The notes under the pieces: model-generated
Told to the model about the DNA's origin: nothing
The model's database searches: none
Seen by the model: the letters and a program-made list of their open reading frames with translations, nothing else
Assembly (NCBI GenBank): GCA_963675135.1
Contig: OY776130.1
Coordinates: 64,390,867-64,454,866, forward strand
Direction of reading: 5' to 3'
Source: Galeopsis tetrahit
Taxonomy: Eukaryota > Streptophyta > Magnoliopsida > Lamiales > Lamiaceae
DNA: 64,000 nt
Made by a program: the position numbers and the translations under genes
Shown: piece after piece, positions 36,101-47,129 of the stretch
How positions within the stretch are numbered: position 1 is the stretch's first letter
Layout: each line of letters begins with the position of its first letter

Positions 36101-37997
36101 TATTAATGATTAATTTTATGTAAAATGACTAATATATCCTCCAACAGATTATTAATGAATAATTTTTTGTATAAAATTACTAATATGCCCTCCAACAGGC
36201 TATTATTGAAAATGATGAAGCTGGAAAAAATAGATATGCCCTCCAACAGGCTCTTTAGATAACTAACCGCAATAGATATTTTGAAACATTTTTAAAGTGA
36301 CAGTTAAAGTGAAACGTAGGGAGTAGTAATTTGAAGAGTTTGATCTGATCTTATATGAAAAACAACATTTAGTTCATTATGAAAACTGCAAAGAGAGATT
36401 GATAGTAATGTAGAAGAGAATGGAAAGAATTATGTACAGATGTTTGAGGTTGGAAAGTTGAGACCATGATGGTGGAATAGAGCCGTTGAAGTTATTGTTT
36501 GCCAAATTCAGATTTTGTAGGTACAACATGCTGCCCATTGAATCAGGTAACACACCGGACAGGCTGTTATTCTCTAAATCCCTGCACACACCAAATTAAT
36601 CTTTTCACTCAATTTACTTCCCAAAACTATATAAAAATTATATAGAGTAAGTCTCCTTTGCGCTAGGTACACGATGTGTAATCAATATTGTTCAGTAAAA
36701 ACAACTAATATTATATAAAAAATATGAATATACTGTGCACCTGATGTATACAAGACCTGGTGAATTGTACTATATTTCAATTAATCTTGCGGCATGTGGA
36801 ACTGTTTGGTTTTATTGGTAGGACTAATTAGCCTGGATTGACCATGAGTTCACTACAAGAAAATTAATATTTAGGTCATTTTAATTTTCCTGGCTATAAG
36901 TCTTAAATGAATATGAGCATAAGGGATGCCTCTAGGCAATTTCCGACTTCAGCACCCTTGTTAAAATGTGATTTATAACTTTTTGAAGCATTACAAATCG
37001 TGATAAAATAAGAAAAAAATGGTGAATTTATTTGCAATTTTTCCGACTTACAGACTAACGAGAAACTTCAATTTTGCAATGGATGGTGAAAGAGTTCCAG
37101 TAAATCCATTAGAAGCAAAGCTCCTGCAATTAAATTTCATAATCAAATATAATTTTTTTGGTGAAAAAATTTCATTAAGATGTAGTAAGATGATGATATA
37201 CTAACAGAGATACAACGGTGCCATTTCGACAGGTAACATGAGACCAACTGAAACATGGGCTCACAAAATGAGTATCCCAATCTGTTATTCTATGACTCGA
37301 GTCATTCAGACCTCTCAGTATCTCGAGTAAGGCCTCACCTGCAGTAGCAGTAGCAGTAGCATACATTTAATAATATACTTAATGAATAAGTTATTGAGTG
37401 CTTAGTGGAATAGAATATATATGGAGCCAACTGCCAAGTGGTAGCATACATATTCATCAATTGGAATTTATTTAGAATTATCCATTATGCTTCTCCTTTT
37501 ATTTTCCAATATCGTACTCCTTAATTATACTACTTTGACCCAGTTTGGTAAAGTAGATTATAATCCAAGATAGATGATAATCAGGTCAAAATGTTCGATT
37601 GTATACATACTAAATGACTGAAATACACACCATTTGCGAAATTCAATCTCGATCAGTTGAGATAATTGTGTTATAGATAAATATACCCTCTTTGTTCTTG
37701 TACTTTCCTTTTCATGATCACTTTTTTTCTTTCTGAAAAGGCTAAAAAAATGAGTAAAGTAAAATACAAAAAATTGAAAAGACATTTCCAACCACTGGGT
37801 ATATAAGTACTAATTTTAAAAAAGTGTAGCAAAAGATGAAAAAACTAAAAAAGAAAAAAGTATCACAACTTTTTCAAGATAAAGTAAGTTGACACAATAC
37901 CTTCAATATTAGGGTTGTCGGAAGCACAAGAACTGAGAGGCAGTAACAAGAGCAGAACAAAATTGATGTAGTATGACTTCAAACACAGATGCATCAT
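33116..37997 (-). CDS. LRR receptor-like serine/threonine kinase, At5g63710-type (LRR-II)
   Basis: Membrane receptor kinase of the SERK-related LRR-II group. Eleven exons: 37901-37997, 37206-37338, 37052-37123, 36438-36581, 35713-35784, 35571-35636, 34976-35046, 34747-34893, 34292-34633, 33674-34068, 33116-33427. They total 1,851 nt, in frame, 616 aa (the Arabidopsis relative is 614). Order: signal peptide (FVLLLLLPLSSCAS), LRR N-cap with paired Cys (CFSWSHVTC), about five LRRs (e.g. NNSLSGVLPDSMGSM, NNNFNGSIPPSWSQLSNL), a short Cys-containing juxtamembrane part, a TM segment (LLVTAASIGAFSLLLFGAVF), then the kinase. Kinase motifs are complete: GQGGYGKVYRG, VAVKRL, HRDMKAANIL, GDFGLAK, GTMGHIAPEY, DVFGYGITLLELVTG. 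The start could be either of two adjacent ATGs (37995 or 37992). Introns hold a Stowaway MITE, a CACTA end and a perfect hairpin. Likely functional. Confidence 0.94.
34196..34267 (-). repeat. Perfect 24-bp hairpin in the kinase gene intron
   Basis: Arm 34196-34219 (cacttaagacaacgagcaaa, then acca) is the exact reverse complement of 34244-34267, with a 24-nt loop. In the transcript it begins about 24 nt after the 5' splice site of the exon ending at 34292. Confidence 0.92.
35872..36323. mobile_element. Stowaway-type MITE with inner inverted repeat
   Basis: Outer ends CTCCCTCCGTTCCACTTTAG and the complement of CTCCCTACGTTTCACTTTAA with TA flanks. Within it, attgtacatatgaagtgtta and its complement (agtgacacttcgtatgtaca) form a second palindrome at about 35938-36012, suggesting a MITE inside a MITE. 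Lies in the intron directly upstream of the cassette LRR exon of the kinase gene. Confidence 0.7.
36851..36970. mobile_element. CACTA-type end fragment
   Basis: CACTACAAGAAAATTAATATT matches in style the CACTA TIR seen at 29797 (CACTATAAGAAAA). Only one end is visible. Lies in the kinase gene intron. Confidence 0.4.
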
Positions 37998-39314
37998 GTA
38001 ATATTGGAATATATATAGTTGAATTCTTCCCTTCTGTTCTCTAAGTTTCAACTTCCAATTGTTTTCACACACAAACAAGATTGCAGCACTATTTAATTTC
38101 CTGTAAAACAGAATTGCTAATCAAAATCATGAAGCTCTGTAGTCTACTTTTTGAATACTTGTACACTATGATTGGTCATTCATATATTAAATTAAATGTA
38201 ATTCACAGTCAGAGTGAGAGTACATAGGTTATTAAATTGCAGAAAATATTTTTATATATATATATATAAAATATTAAAGAGTACCTGGTACAAATATATT
38301 ACAAGTAGGCAGAAGCAACAATGCATGAAAGAAAGTCACTCAAGGGAGAAGAGGAGTGAGGACAATAGACAATATATTCAATAATAAGCATGGAGGTTAT
38401 AAATAGAAAGCATTCATTAAAATGGCTAAGAGATGGGGAAAAAAAGCTACTTTCTGAAAAAAAAAATAGAAAAGAGGAAAAATCTACTCCAATGGGTTGT
38501 GGGGTGAAAGAGAATCCCACTAATAAATGACAATAGACTTCCATTTATTATTAAAGATGCTTAGGAGCAATAAGTGAGTAAAAGAGAGCTTCTTTTATCT
38601 ATATTCTCTGTTTAGAGCACATCAACTTTTTCTTTTATCTCATATAATGATCACTATCGTGTCATGTTTCTTCGCCAAAACTTATGCAAGAAGCTACCAT
38701 TAAGTAAATGCAAGTAAAAATAAAATAAAGCATATTTTTGACTACACACGAGTTATTCACATCTTCAAAAGGAGTAGCCAACTTGCAGATTATATATTTA
38801 ACCCCCAGACATTTCTTAACCCTTGTGATATTAAGCCTTGTTAAGATATTTTTGGATTTTCATCATATTCTAGGACTTTTCTGTTTAATGCATGATTTTT
38901 CACAGTATATTGTGTCCATCAGTTTGCTTTGTTTTCATTTTATATGTATTAAACGACATTTTTCTTATTTACTGGAATTGTTGTTTTTAAACTCCCACCT
39001 TACACTGGGTGATTCTCATTAAAAAATAATAAAAAATTCTGTACAAATGAATTGAGAAATCAGGGTTCATAGATTTCAGAGAGAAATTGGGATTGTACCT
39101 GGTATTTTTTTGATTGCTTTGTAATCTGTACTTGTCTGATTCATAGTGAAAACCATTCTGATCGAAGCTAAAATTCCTTGTGTTGTTCTTCTTCCAAATT
39201 CTTTAATGTTTTTATGTGTGCATTTCGTTAAACAGTTGGTGTGCGTTCTTGTTTGCTGCAAATAAGTAAGAAGTTAGTCTTAATCAAATCCAAAATTTTG
39301 CTTCGGCATCATTC
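37998..39314. other. Upstream region of the kinase gene; no other gene seen
   Basis: AT-rich 5' flank. Contains a short (TA)n run at about 38254-38270 that could serve as TATA-rich promoter DNA. No supported coding frame. Confidence 0.35.
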
Positions 39315-39560
39315 AAGACTGAGGTCTTGTTAATTCAATATGGCCTAGGTGATCGATGCACTGAAAAGATGGCTGAGAAAGCTCATAGTGCAATCATTCT
39401 TCTCCATGGTGAAAAACTGTTCTACAGGTTTGGAAAAAGATGGAGTCTCTCTATCGGACTAAATATGTATCAAATCGATTGTTCTTGAAGCAAAAACTGA
39501 AGATGACAGAGGATATAACTCTAGCAGATCAATTGGTGATCTTGAAAATCTTTTAGGATG
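39315..39560 (+). pseudogene. Ty1/copia gag fragment with a frameshift
   Basis: Plus strand reads KTEVLLIQYGL, then TEKMAEKAHSAIILLHGEK, and after a one-base frame change QVWKKMESLYRTKYVSNRLF, LKQKLKMTEDITLADQL. This is the copia gag-type (UBN2/retrotransposon gag) pattern ending in W..LE.LY..K...N...L...L. Isolated, with no LTRs nearby. Confidence 0.75.
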
Positions 39561-39561
39561 G

Positions 39562-40582
39562 AAAAATCCTACATTTCAAAACTTCAATGAATAGTGATTG
39601 CGAGTTTGTTTTGAGATTTTAAATAATGTACGATACTGTCTCCGTCCCCTATGAACGTTATTCATGAGGAAATATTAGAATAAGTACATGTATTATATTA
39701 GAAGTTAGATAAAATAGTTTGCGAAAAAATGGAATTGATGATGAAAAATGAAAATTTGATAGCTTTCACTAAATGGAGAGAGTATAATTTTATGTCAAAT
39801 AAATTGCGTAAGAGTGAGTGAAATATAATTAATACGGAGTAGTAAAATTTATACGTATTTTTAAGGGTAGATGCGGTTAGATGTGGAAATCTAAATTTAA
39901 AACCTCAAACTAGAGTAAGACGGAAACATAACATTCCATGTTCAACTTGATAGAATCTCAAATCAAACATCTCCATTTATAGACTCTAATGGAAGGAAAA
40001 GCACAACCCCATGGAAGGCCTAAACATCAAAGCAAAAAATGGCAATAAGAGTTTCAAGAACAAGAAAATCAAACATTGAGAATCATAAAACAGATGTTGT
40101 AGTAGAAGAAGGGTATGAAAGTACATAAGTCCTGCCTATGGGTAACTCTTAAGATGCATGATGATGTTGACATAATTCTCTTTTAAGTGAGACATGTTGG
40201 TTTTTAAAGTATTGAGAATAGATATATCAAACCCAATTTATTGTGATTAAAAAAAAAATACTTGGGATTAAATAATAAATTTACAAATCTAGATCTATAT
40301 ATATTTCAAATATTATTTTTAATAAATAGATTAAAATATATTGTAAATTTATTTCAATTCTATGTAAAAAAACGGGTCTTACACAGTATGTATATAAATC
40401 ACAATCTTTACAAAAGACTACTCTATAAATATCTTTAAAAAATATAACATTATTTAAATCTCAAAATAAGCCATTAGAATTTTGAACCAAATTTTAAAAA
40501 TCCCAAATTAAGTTGTTGGATTTTTTTGGACAATCTTAAAAAAAAGTTGGTAAATGAGAAAAGATAAAGTAAACCGTAATAA
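39562..40582. other. No gene seen
   Basis: AT-rich. A weak Stowaway-like pair of ends (gtctccgtcccctatgaacg at 39640 and ctaaatggagagagta ending at about 39785) may mark an old MITE. Nothing coding. Confidence 0.35.
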
Positions 40583-40587
40583 GTGGT

Positions 40588-40833
40588 TGATGCAGGGGTA
40601 GATAGTATTGTGTGATATTTGGGGTAGTTTCGTATTTTAGCCTGGGATGGGTTAAGTTGCAAAGTGTTATGTTTGTTCAAGCAGGCGGTTATGTTGTGTA
40701 TATATAGTGCCTCTCTTAAACATTGTGAGGTTGGTTGTTTGTGAAATTAAAAGAGTTGGTTTTCGGTTTAATCTGCACTCTCTTGAGAGTGTTCGTCCCG
40801 TGTTCTTTAACAATTACAGCTTCCGCTACATTA
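40588..40833 (+). repeat. 5' LTR of the outer element
   Basis: 246 bp, TGATGCAGGGGTAG to CTACATTA. TATA-like tatatatagtgcc lies near 40698, so transcription likely starts around 40730. Nearly identical to 53032-53277. Confidence 0.9.
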
Positions 40834-40849
40834 GGTGGTATCCAGAGTC

Positions 40850-40899
40850 ATGCCTCCAAAGCGTACCGATCCTGTCGATCCCGATCTTGCCCTGATGTG
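40850..40899 (+). pseudogene. First 15 codons of the outer element's gag, cut off by the inner insertion
   Basis: ATG at 40850, 16 nt after the LTR, starts MPPKRTDPVDPDLAL and runs into the inner LTR at 40900. The same reading frame resumes at 48752 after the inner element, with ATGTG duplicated. In the present state this stub cannot be joined to the rest except by removal of the insert. Confidence 0.85.
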
Positions 40900-42539
40900 T
40901 GATTCGGGTGGAATTTACGCGTTTTAGGGGCACATGTGAAGTGTATTTTGATGTGGATTTCATTGAATTATGCATGGAATATGATTGTTTAAGCTGAAAT
41001 GAGAGAAAGGTTGTGTTTTGTTGATTTTGTAGGTAAAACGATGGAATTTGGAGCAAAACACATACCACGAGTGATCGCACCGGAAAGAGGAGTACACGGT
41101 TGGATTCGTCTCGAAAAACGGAGTGGATTAGCCAAAGGAATCGAGTCAATCCGACACCCGAGGCGAAAGTTATGCATGAAACGAGAAGAGGAGGCAACTC
41201 GGCCGAGTGAGGTTACTCGGCCGAATCTGCAACTTTGGCCTCTACTGCGCACTCGGCCGAGTGAGCTTACTCGGCCGAGTAAGGTGGAATGCGTAGCCCC
41301 TGAATTGGACATTACTCGGCCGAGTAACCTTACTCGGCCGAATCTGCAAGTTCTACATTTTCTGCGCACTCGGCCGAGTAAGGTTACTCGGCCGAGTCTC
41401 GGCTAAACAAAAGCGTGGCACGATTTTTAAGTGTTCCACTCGGCCGAGTGACCCCAACTCGGCCGAGTTACCTCATTTTCGGTGCCAAACTTGTATTTTC
41501 TCCATTTTTGAGGGATCAACTTGCAAATATGCCATCCAAACCCTTCTCCAACACTATATAAGGCCCCTTTCTTGAAATCCAAGACACTTTCCCCCAATCC
41601 ACACATAGTTACACATATTTGGAGGTGTTTTGGCCATAACTTCTTCATCTCTTCATCAAATCAAGGAAGAAAGGATGCAATAGCTCCCAAATTCCATTCC
41701 CTACCACATTCTAGACTAAGCTTTCTCTTTCTTTTCCTTTTTATTTAGTTATTTCATTTGGATTTTGTAATTTGATTATATATTTGATTAGCTAAACACT
41801 TTATGGTTCTAAGGCATTGTAGATACTTGGATTGAAGTTTATGATTAATTTCTTGCTTTAATTGGTGTTTGTCTCTTATTTGTGTGCTTAATTCCTTATT
41901 GCAAAGCATGTTGTTATTGGCCATGATGATTTGCTTAATTCATTGTTAATTGGGGTAAGATCGAGAGATTTACTCCGTTTAATCGTATGCAAGCATACAA
42001 CCCGATATTATTATGATCTCGAAAGAGGATTAATTATCGGAGAGGGACTTGAATGATCCTAGGAGCTATTTTAGGCGGTATAACATTTGTGAGGTAGAAA
42101 TACGAGCCTATGTTACATTGCGTCTTTGGTTAATTAGATCGAGAGATTAATTAATTCTTCTTATGTGATCACCCTATATGAGATAACCTTAATGGCCATT
42201 TAAACGAGATCATAAACGGATATCTATGTATTACAATTGCCTTGGAACCCACCCTCCTTCTTTGAGTTTTCATCCGTTTTACTTTCGTTTTCTTACTTCG
42301 CATGATTAGTTGATCGATTTTATATTTACTCTCTCGTTGTCTATTTGTGACACATAGTTAGGCAATCTTAGAGTAATTCACACCACTCAATTTATCGATC
42401 ACGTCTATTTAGAATTCGACTAGCAAACTACCCTTTTATGCTTTAACCTTCTCGTGGGATCGACCTCGTGCTTATCACGCTACAATAGACGCCGTACACT
42501 TGCGGTTGTTTATTTTAGTGTTGTATAACACGTGTATCA
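40900..42539 (+). repeat. 5' LTR of the inner element
   Basis: 1,640 bp. TATA-like ctatataagg at about 41554 is followed by a leader with short open frames. Upstream, at 41187-41468, lies the palindrome array described separately. Ends with a region rich in agatcgagagatt and ggatcgacctcgtgcttatc. Confidence 0.9.
41187..41468. promoter_or_regulatory. Array of paired 12-bp palindromes upstream of the LTR TATA box
   Basis: Ten copies of ACTCGGCCGAGT (eight exact, two reading ACTCGGCCGAAT) are arranged as five pairs separated by 6-7 bp spacers (gaggtt, gagctt, aacctt, aaggtt, gacccca), with longer gaps between pairs. They lie 90-370 bp upstream of ctatataagg. Spacing and symmetry suggest binding sites for a dimeric protein or a hairpin-forming region; function is inferred only. 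Confidence 0.8.
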
Positions 42540-42718
42540 AGTTTATGGCGCCGCTGCCGGGGAGGTTTTTATAAGCTCTAGAGTGTAGGCTAGGAGAGTT
42601 TTAGTTTAGACAATTTATTTGCTTTCTTTATTTGCGAAAATCCAAAAATATTTGTGTTTGTTACTTTGAGCTTATTTGTATATCTCACTCTCGTTTGTTC
42701 TTTTGATAGACATGGTTT

Positions 42719-45409
42719 ATGATCACACGGTCTAGGAGGAACCACCAAGAAGTGCTACCTTTAGATCCGGAGATTGAGGCCAATTGTCGAAGAAGGAACG
42801 CCGAAAGGAGAAGAATAGAGTTGGAAAGAATGAATCGAAGGGAAAATCCGGTTGAAGAAGAGGAGGAACTTGAAAATCACGGAGTCGAAGGAGTTGAGGA
42901 ACCTAACGGGAATGGAGGTAACCGACCTCAAGGGGTGCTAAGGGACAACTTCCATCGTAGAGTTGAAGAGAACATTGGGATAGAAAGAAATGTAGAGCAA
43001 CGGGAGGAAAACGGGAATCAACGAGTTTTGAGAGACCATTTCCGCCCTATCCCAAGGCCCTATGGAGGAGCGGGTAGGGAACCCGTTGATGCTCATAACT
43101 TTGAGCTCAAACCGGCACTAATCATGATGGTTCAAAACAACCAATTCGGAGGGTTGTCGAAGGAGGATCCTAACCTCCATTTATCTCAATTCTTAGAGAT
43201 AAGTGGAACGGTTAAGATCAACCGTGTTCCCCAAGACTACATCCGCTTGCAACTCTTCCCCTTTTCACTCCGTGATCGTGCAAAGCAATGGTACATGTCC
43301 CTTGACTTGAGGACCATTGAGAATTGGGCCGACCTTGTTGATGCCTTCCTTATGAAGTACTTTCCTCCAAGCAAGACCATCAAGATAAGAGGAGAGATCT
43401 CCTCATTTATGCAAGATGATGATGAGTCATTAGCCGAGGCTTGGGAGCGTTTTAAGGATCTTATACGGAGTTGTCCTCAACATGGGTTCTCAAGAGACCA
43501 ATTGATTTGTTATTTCTACAACGGGATGGACCATCGAACGAGAGGGATGGTAGATGCCTCGGCCGGTGGAGGTTCTTTGCTAGGAAAAACGACGGATGAG
43601 GGTTATGTGCTCCTAGAGGAGATGGCAAAGAACGGAAACCAATGGCCATCCGAGAGAAGGCAAGCCCGGAAAGTTGCTTCAACCCAAGATTTGGATGAGA
43701 GTGCTAAACTCTCCAACAAGGTGGATAAATTGATATCCCTTATGACGGCTAAAGCTTTAGTGGGGCCACGTGACGAGCAATATGAAGAAGCCCACTACAT
43801 GAACAATCAAAGGGATAGGCAATTTAGAGAGAGAGGTTGGAACGATAGGCAGGCCTATGAAAGTCCCTCCAATCCCAACCAATATCATCCGAATTTGAGG
43901 CACCATGAGAACTTTTCTTATGCCAACACAAGGAATACCATCATCCCACCTCCAAATTTCAATGTGAGAGATGGAGCTATTGTGGAGTCTTCATCAAAGC
44001 CATCAATGGAGGATATGTTTGGTGCTTTTATGGGGGAAACCACGAAATTCATGAGAGAAACTAGGGAGAATGCAAACAAGACTTGGCAAAGAATTGATGA
44101 GCATGGTGAGATGATAAAAAATGTGGCAAATAATGTGAAAGCCATAGAGAAGCAAGTGAGCCAACTCGCTAATGCCATTGGAAAGCAACACGTTCCGGGG
44201 CAATTCCCTTCTAACACGGAGCTAAATCCTAAGGAGCAATGCAAAGCTATAAGGCTAAGGAGTGGCACAAGCTATGAAAGCCCTATGATGCCAAAGGAAG
44301 ATGGTGAAGAGGAACAACAAGGAAGGAAAGTTGAAGAGAAAGATGTTGAGAAGGAGAAAACAAGTGAGAAAGAAAATGATGCACATAAGCCTCCATCTCC
44401 ACACAAGCCTCCAATCCCATACCCTCAACGACTCAAGAAGACGAGTTTGGATGCAAAGTTCATCAAATTCTTGGAGATGTTCAAAAAGATACACATCAAC
44501 ATCCCATTTGCGGAGGCCCTTGAGCAAATGCCTCATTATGCCAAGTTTTTGAAGGAGATTATGTCCAACAAGAGAAGGATGGTAGAATTTGAAACCGTGA
44601 ACCTCACCGAAGAGTGTAGTGCCATCATCCAAGCTAAGCTACCTCCAAAGCTTAGAGATCCCGGTTCATTTACATTGCCTTGTGTGATTGGCAAAGAGGG
44701 AACCTATCGTGCTTTGTGTGATCTTGGAGCGAGCATAAACCTCATGCCATTATCACTTTTCAAATCACTTGGCTTGGGAAAATTGACGCCTACTACCATG
44801 AATCTTCAATTGGCGGATCGCTCCATAGTTTATCCCTTGGGAACGGTTGAGGATGTGCTTGTCAAAGTTGGGAAATTCATATTTCCGGTTGATTTTGTGG
44901 TACTTGATATGGAGGAAGATAGGGCAATCCCCTTGATCTTAGGAAGACCGTTTCTAGCAACGGGTGGAGCCGTCATCAACGTACGAAACGGAGAGCTTGA
45001 ACTACATGTTGGTGAGGATAGAGTCTCATTCAACATCTACAAGGCCGTTAGATTTCGTGATGATGAGGATGAGGAGGAAGAGTATGTGTACTCCAAGAGA
45101 GATCCTTATTCAAAGCTCATGGAAGATAAGGTGAAAGAAGAGCCCGAGATAAATATTGTGGAGGAGAACCCCAAGGTGGAAGACAATGATTTGAAGATGG
45201 GCAAGAAGGCCAAGTTTGGGGGAGTTTTCTTCAAAAACTCCCCCAAATCAAGAAAAGCCACTTATGCAAACTTGGGGATGAATGAGGCATCAACATCCTA
45301 TGGCATGATTGAAGAGCCGGATGGAGTGGCTAGTGGATGTTTTGATGGACTTAAGAAAGTTGTATGGGCAAAGAAAGTCAAGAACAAGGGTGACAAGGGG
45401 GTGACGTGA
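42719..45409 (+). CDS. Gag-protease of the inner Athila-like element
   Basis: Single 896-aa frame. A basic, Glu/Arg-rich N-terminus is followed by a retrotransposon gag domain at about residues 140-310 (RAKQWYMSLDLRTIENWADL, AFLMKYFPPSKTIKIR, LAEAWERFKDLIRSCPQHG, FYNGMDHRTRGMVDASAGG, YVLLEEMAKN). A coiled-coil-like stretch and a charged linker follow, then an aspartic protease near residue 668 (ALCDLGASINLMPLSLF, ILGRPFLATGGA). The DLGAS form of the active site is usual in this group. No CCHC zinc knuckle is seen. The ORF is intact despite the loss of pol. An ATG at 42712 is followed by an early stop, so I chose 42719. Confidence 0.88.
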   Translation: MITRSRRNHQEVLPLDPEIEANCRRRNAERRRIELERMNRRENPVEEEEELENHGVEGVEEPNGNGGNRPQGVLRDNFHRRVEENIGIERNVEQREENGNQRVLRDHFRPIPRPYGGAGREPVDAHNFELKPALIMMVQNNQFGGLSKEDPNLHLSQFLEISGTVKINRVPQDYIRLQLFPFSLRDRAKQWYMSLDLRTIENWADLVDAFLMKYFPPSKTIKIRGEISSFMQDDDESLAEAWERFKDLIRSCPQHGFSRDQLICYFYNGMDHRTRGMVDASAGGGSLLGKTTDEGYVLLEEMAKNGNQWPSERRQARKVASTQDLDESAKLSNKVDKLISLMTAKALVGPRDEQYEEAHYMNNQRDRQFRERGWNDRQAYESPSNPNQYHPNLRHHENFSYANTRNTIIPPPNFNVRDGAIVESSSKPSMEDMFGAFMGETTKFMRETRENANKTWQRIDEHGEMIKNVANNVKAIEKQVSQLANAIGKQHVPGQFPSNTELNPKEQCKAIRLRSGTSYESPMMPKEDGEEEQQGRKVEEKDVEKEKTSEKENDAHKPPSPHKPPIPYPQRLKKTSLDAKFIKFLEMFKKIHINIPFAEALEQMPHYAKFLKEIMSNKRRMVEFETVNLTEECSAIIQAKLPPKLRDPGSFTLPCVIGKEGTYRALCDLGASINLMPLSLFKSLGLGKLTPTTMNLQLADRSIVYPLGTVEDVLVKVGKFIFPVDFVVLDMEEDRAIPLILGRPFLATGGAVINVRNGELELHVGEDRVSFNIYKAVRFRDDEDEEEEYVYSKRDPYSKLMEDKVKEEPEINIVEENPKVEDNDLKMGKKAKFGGVFFKNSPKSRKATYANLGMNEASTSYGMIEEPDGVASGCFDGLKKVVWAKKVKNKGDKGVT

Positions 45410-47129
45410 TATTCCCCTCAAGGAGAACCGTCCGGCATAGGACGTTAAAAATAGCGCTTCTTGGGAGGCAACCCAAGGTTTTATTGCTTTCATGCTTTTA
45501 TTGCTTTAGTAGTTTTGATAGCTTGGTTTATTTTGTAGGTATGGATGAAGAGTACTATGGATAGCACATTTTGAAGAATAAATGGAGAAGAAATCAAAAC
45601 CAACTTTGGAGAGAGGAAGCAAGTGTTGCAATGGTGATCTTTGAAGAAGCATTGGATGTGCAAGGAGGGAGGTAACAACTTGTAGCCCCAAACTTAGAAT
45701 TTATACATAGTAAAATTCTAAGTTTGGGGGAGTTATTTTTCTTTTATTTTTCTACTAGTTGTTACCCTTGCACCGGTTCGTCATTCTACTTGTGTCACAT
45801 TTTGCACCGGCGCACACTTGGCTTTCACATGCTTATATTGTTTAGGTTGGTTTTGATCATTTGTTGGGTAGTGGATATTTGGTGAAATGTGAGCATGAAT
45901 AGTCATTGGAATCCATTGTTGAGTGGTTGTGGTGATGTCTATTTGCTTTAAATGTATGCATGATTGGTGTTGGAATATAGTATCATGTTGTGTTCATAAT
46001 TATGATCTTTGATAGCATGGATGCATGATGTGTTGTTGCTTGGGGACATTTGATGAATGTGAGAGTCCTATTGAATAAATCGGTGAGAATTGAGCCTTAA
46101 ATCGAACATGTAATCCGGTTTAGTTCATTTGAGAGTGGACTATGTTATTGCTAGTAATCCTAGAACTTGCCTAAATTCTTGTTTGAAAGCATGATTGTGT
46201 GAAACTTTGTGATGTGATATAGGCCATCTTGTTCTAAAAGAGTCACTTAGCCAAAATTTCCCAAAACCGAAGTGATTTTCCGTAGTTAATCCCTTGAGCC
46301 TAAATCCTTATTTTCTTGGCAAACTACAATGTTAACCACTTAGCTTTTTGAGCCTTTGATACCTATATCTAGTGGGGGATAAAAGACAAAGTGGAAAACA
46401 TGTGCTTGAATGAATATCTTTGGTAAAAGGAGAAATTGGAGAAGTTGAAAGAAAAAAAAAGAGAAAGATGAAAAGAAAATCAAGGAAAAGAAAAGAGGGA
46501 CAAAGAGCCCCAAAAGCTTGAAAAGAAAAAAAAAATGGTTCAAAAGATGAGGTGATGAATGTTTGAGAAAGAATGGAAAAAGAAAAGTGAGGATGAAGTT
46601 TGTAAGCTTTGAAAGTGAAAGCAAACATTGTAAAACAACAAGCTTTGTCCTCCACTAGAAGAGTCACAATTCCCAAATTCATCCTACCTTGTCCAAAGAG
46701 CCAATGTTACATCCTTGATTAAGTCCTATTGATCACATTGTTGAGCATTTGAGTGTGTGTAGAGAGTAGAGGTTGGGCAAGCATATGGTGATTACATAGC
46801 ATGACTTGGTTGATGAGTGCATTAATATCCTTAATTTGTTTGTGTGTTTGAGAGAAACACTCCATCATGTGAGTAGATGATTTGAGCATTTGGATCATGT
46901 TTCCCATTCACAATGTGTTGTGTGTTTATGCATTCTTTGATCCATGAGTGTGAATTGCAATAATGAGCCTATGACCTTCATTGAGAAATGCAATTTGAGA
47001 AAGAGATATCATTACATCTTACTTTACATGTGTGAATTACATTGAATATTCCATTGTGATCATTCCACCCTCATTGCTTTAAGTGCTTAGTTGTTTGAGG
47101 ACAAACAACATTTTAAGTTTGGGGGAGTT
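45410..47129 (+). other. Non-coding 3' region of the inner element
   Basis: 1.7 kb between the gag-protease stop and the 3' LTR. Contains gggaggcaacccaaggtt at 45462, a PPT-like taagtttgggggagtt at 45719 and the functional PPT at 47115-47128. Also a purine-rich GAAAAG-type tract at 46440-46600. No conserved coding sequence. Confidence 0.7.

Noticed and set aside
40989..41648. Open frames rich in TRPSEVTRPN or LGRV repeats in the inner LTRs
   Set aside because: They are translations of the ACTCGGCCGAGT palindrome array in all frames and appear in both LTRs; they lie upstream of the TATA box and have no coding support.
45410..47129. Possible env-like third ORF of the Athila-type element
   Set aside because: Looked for a long frame with membrane segments after gag-protease; only short frames exist, so no env is called.
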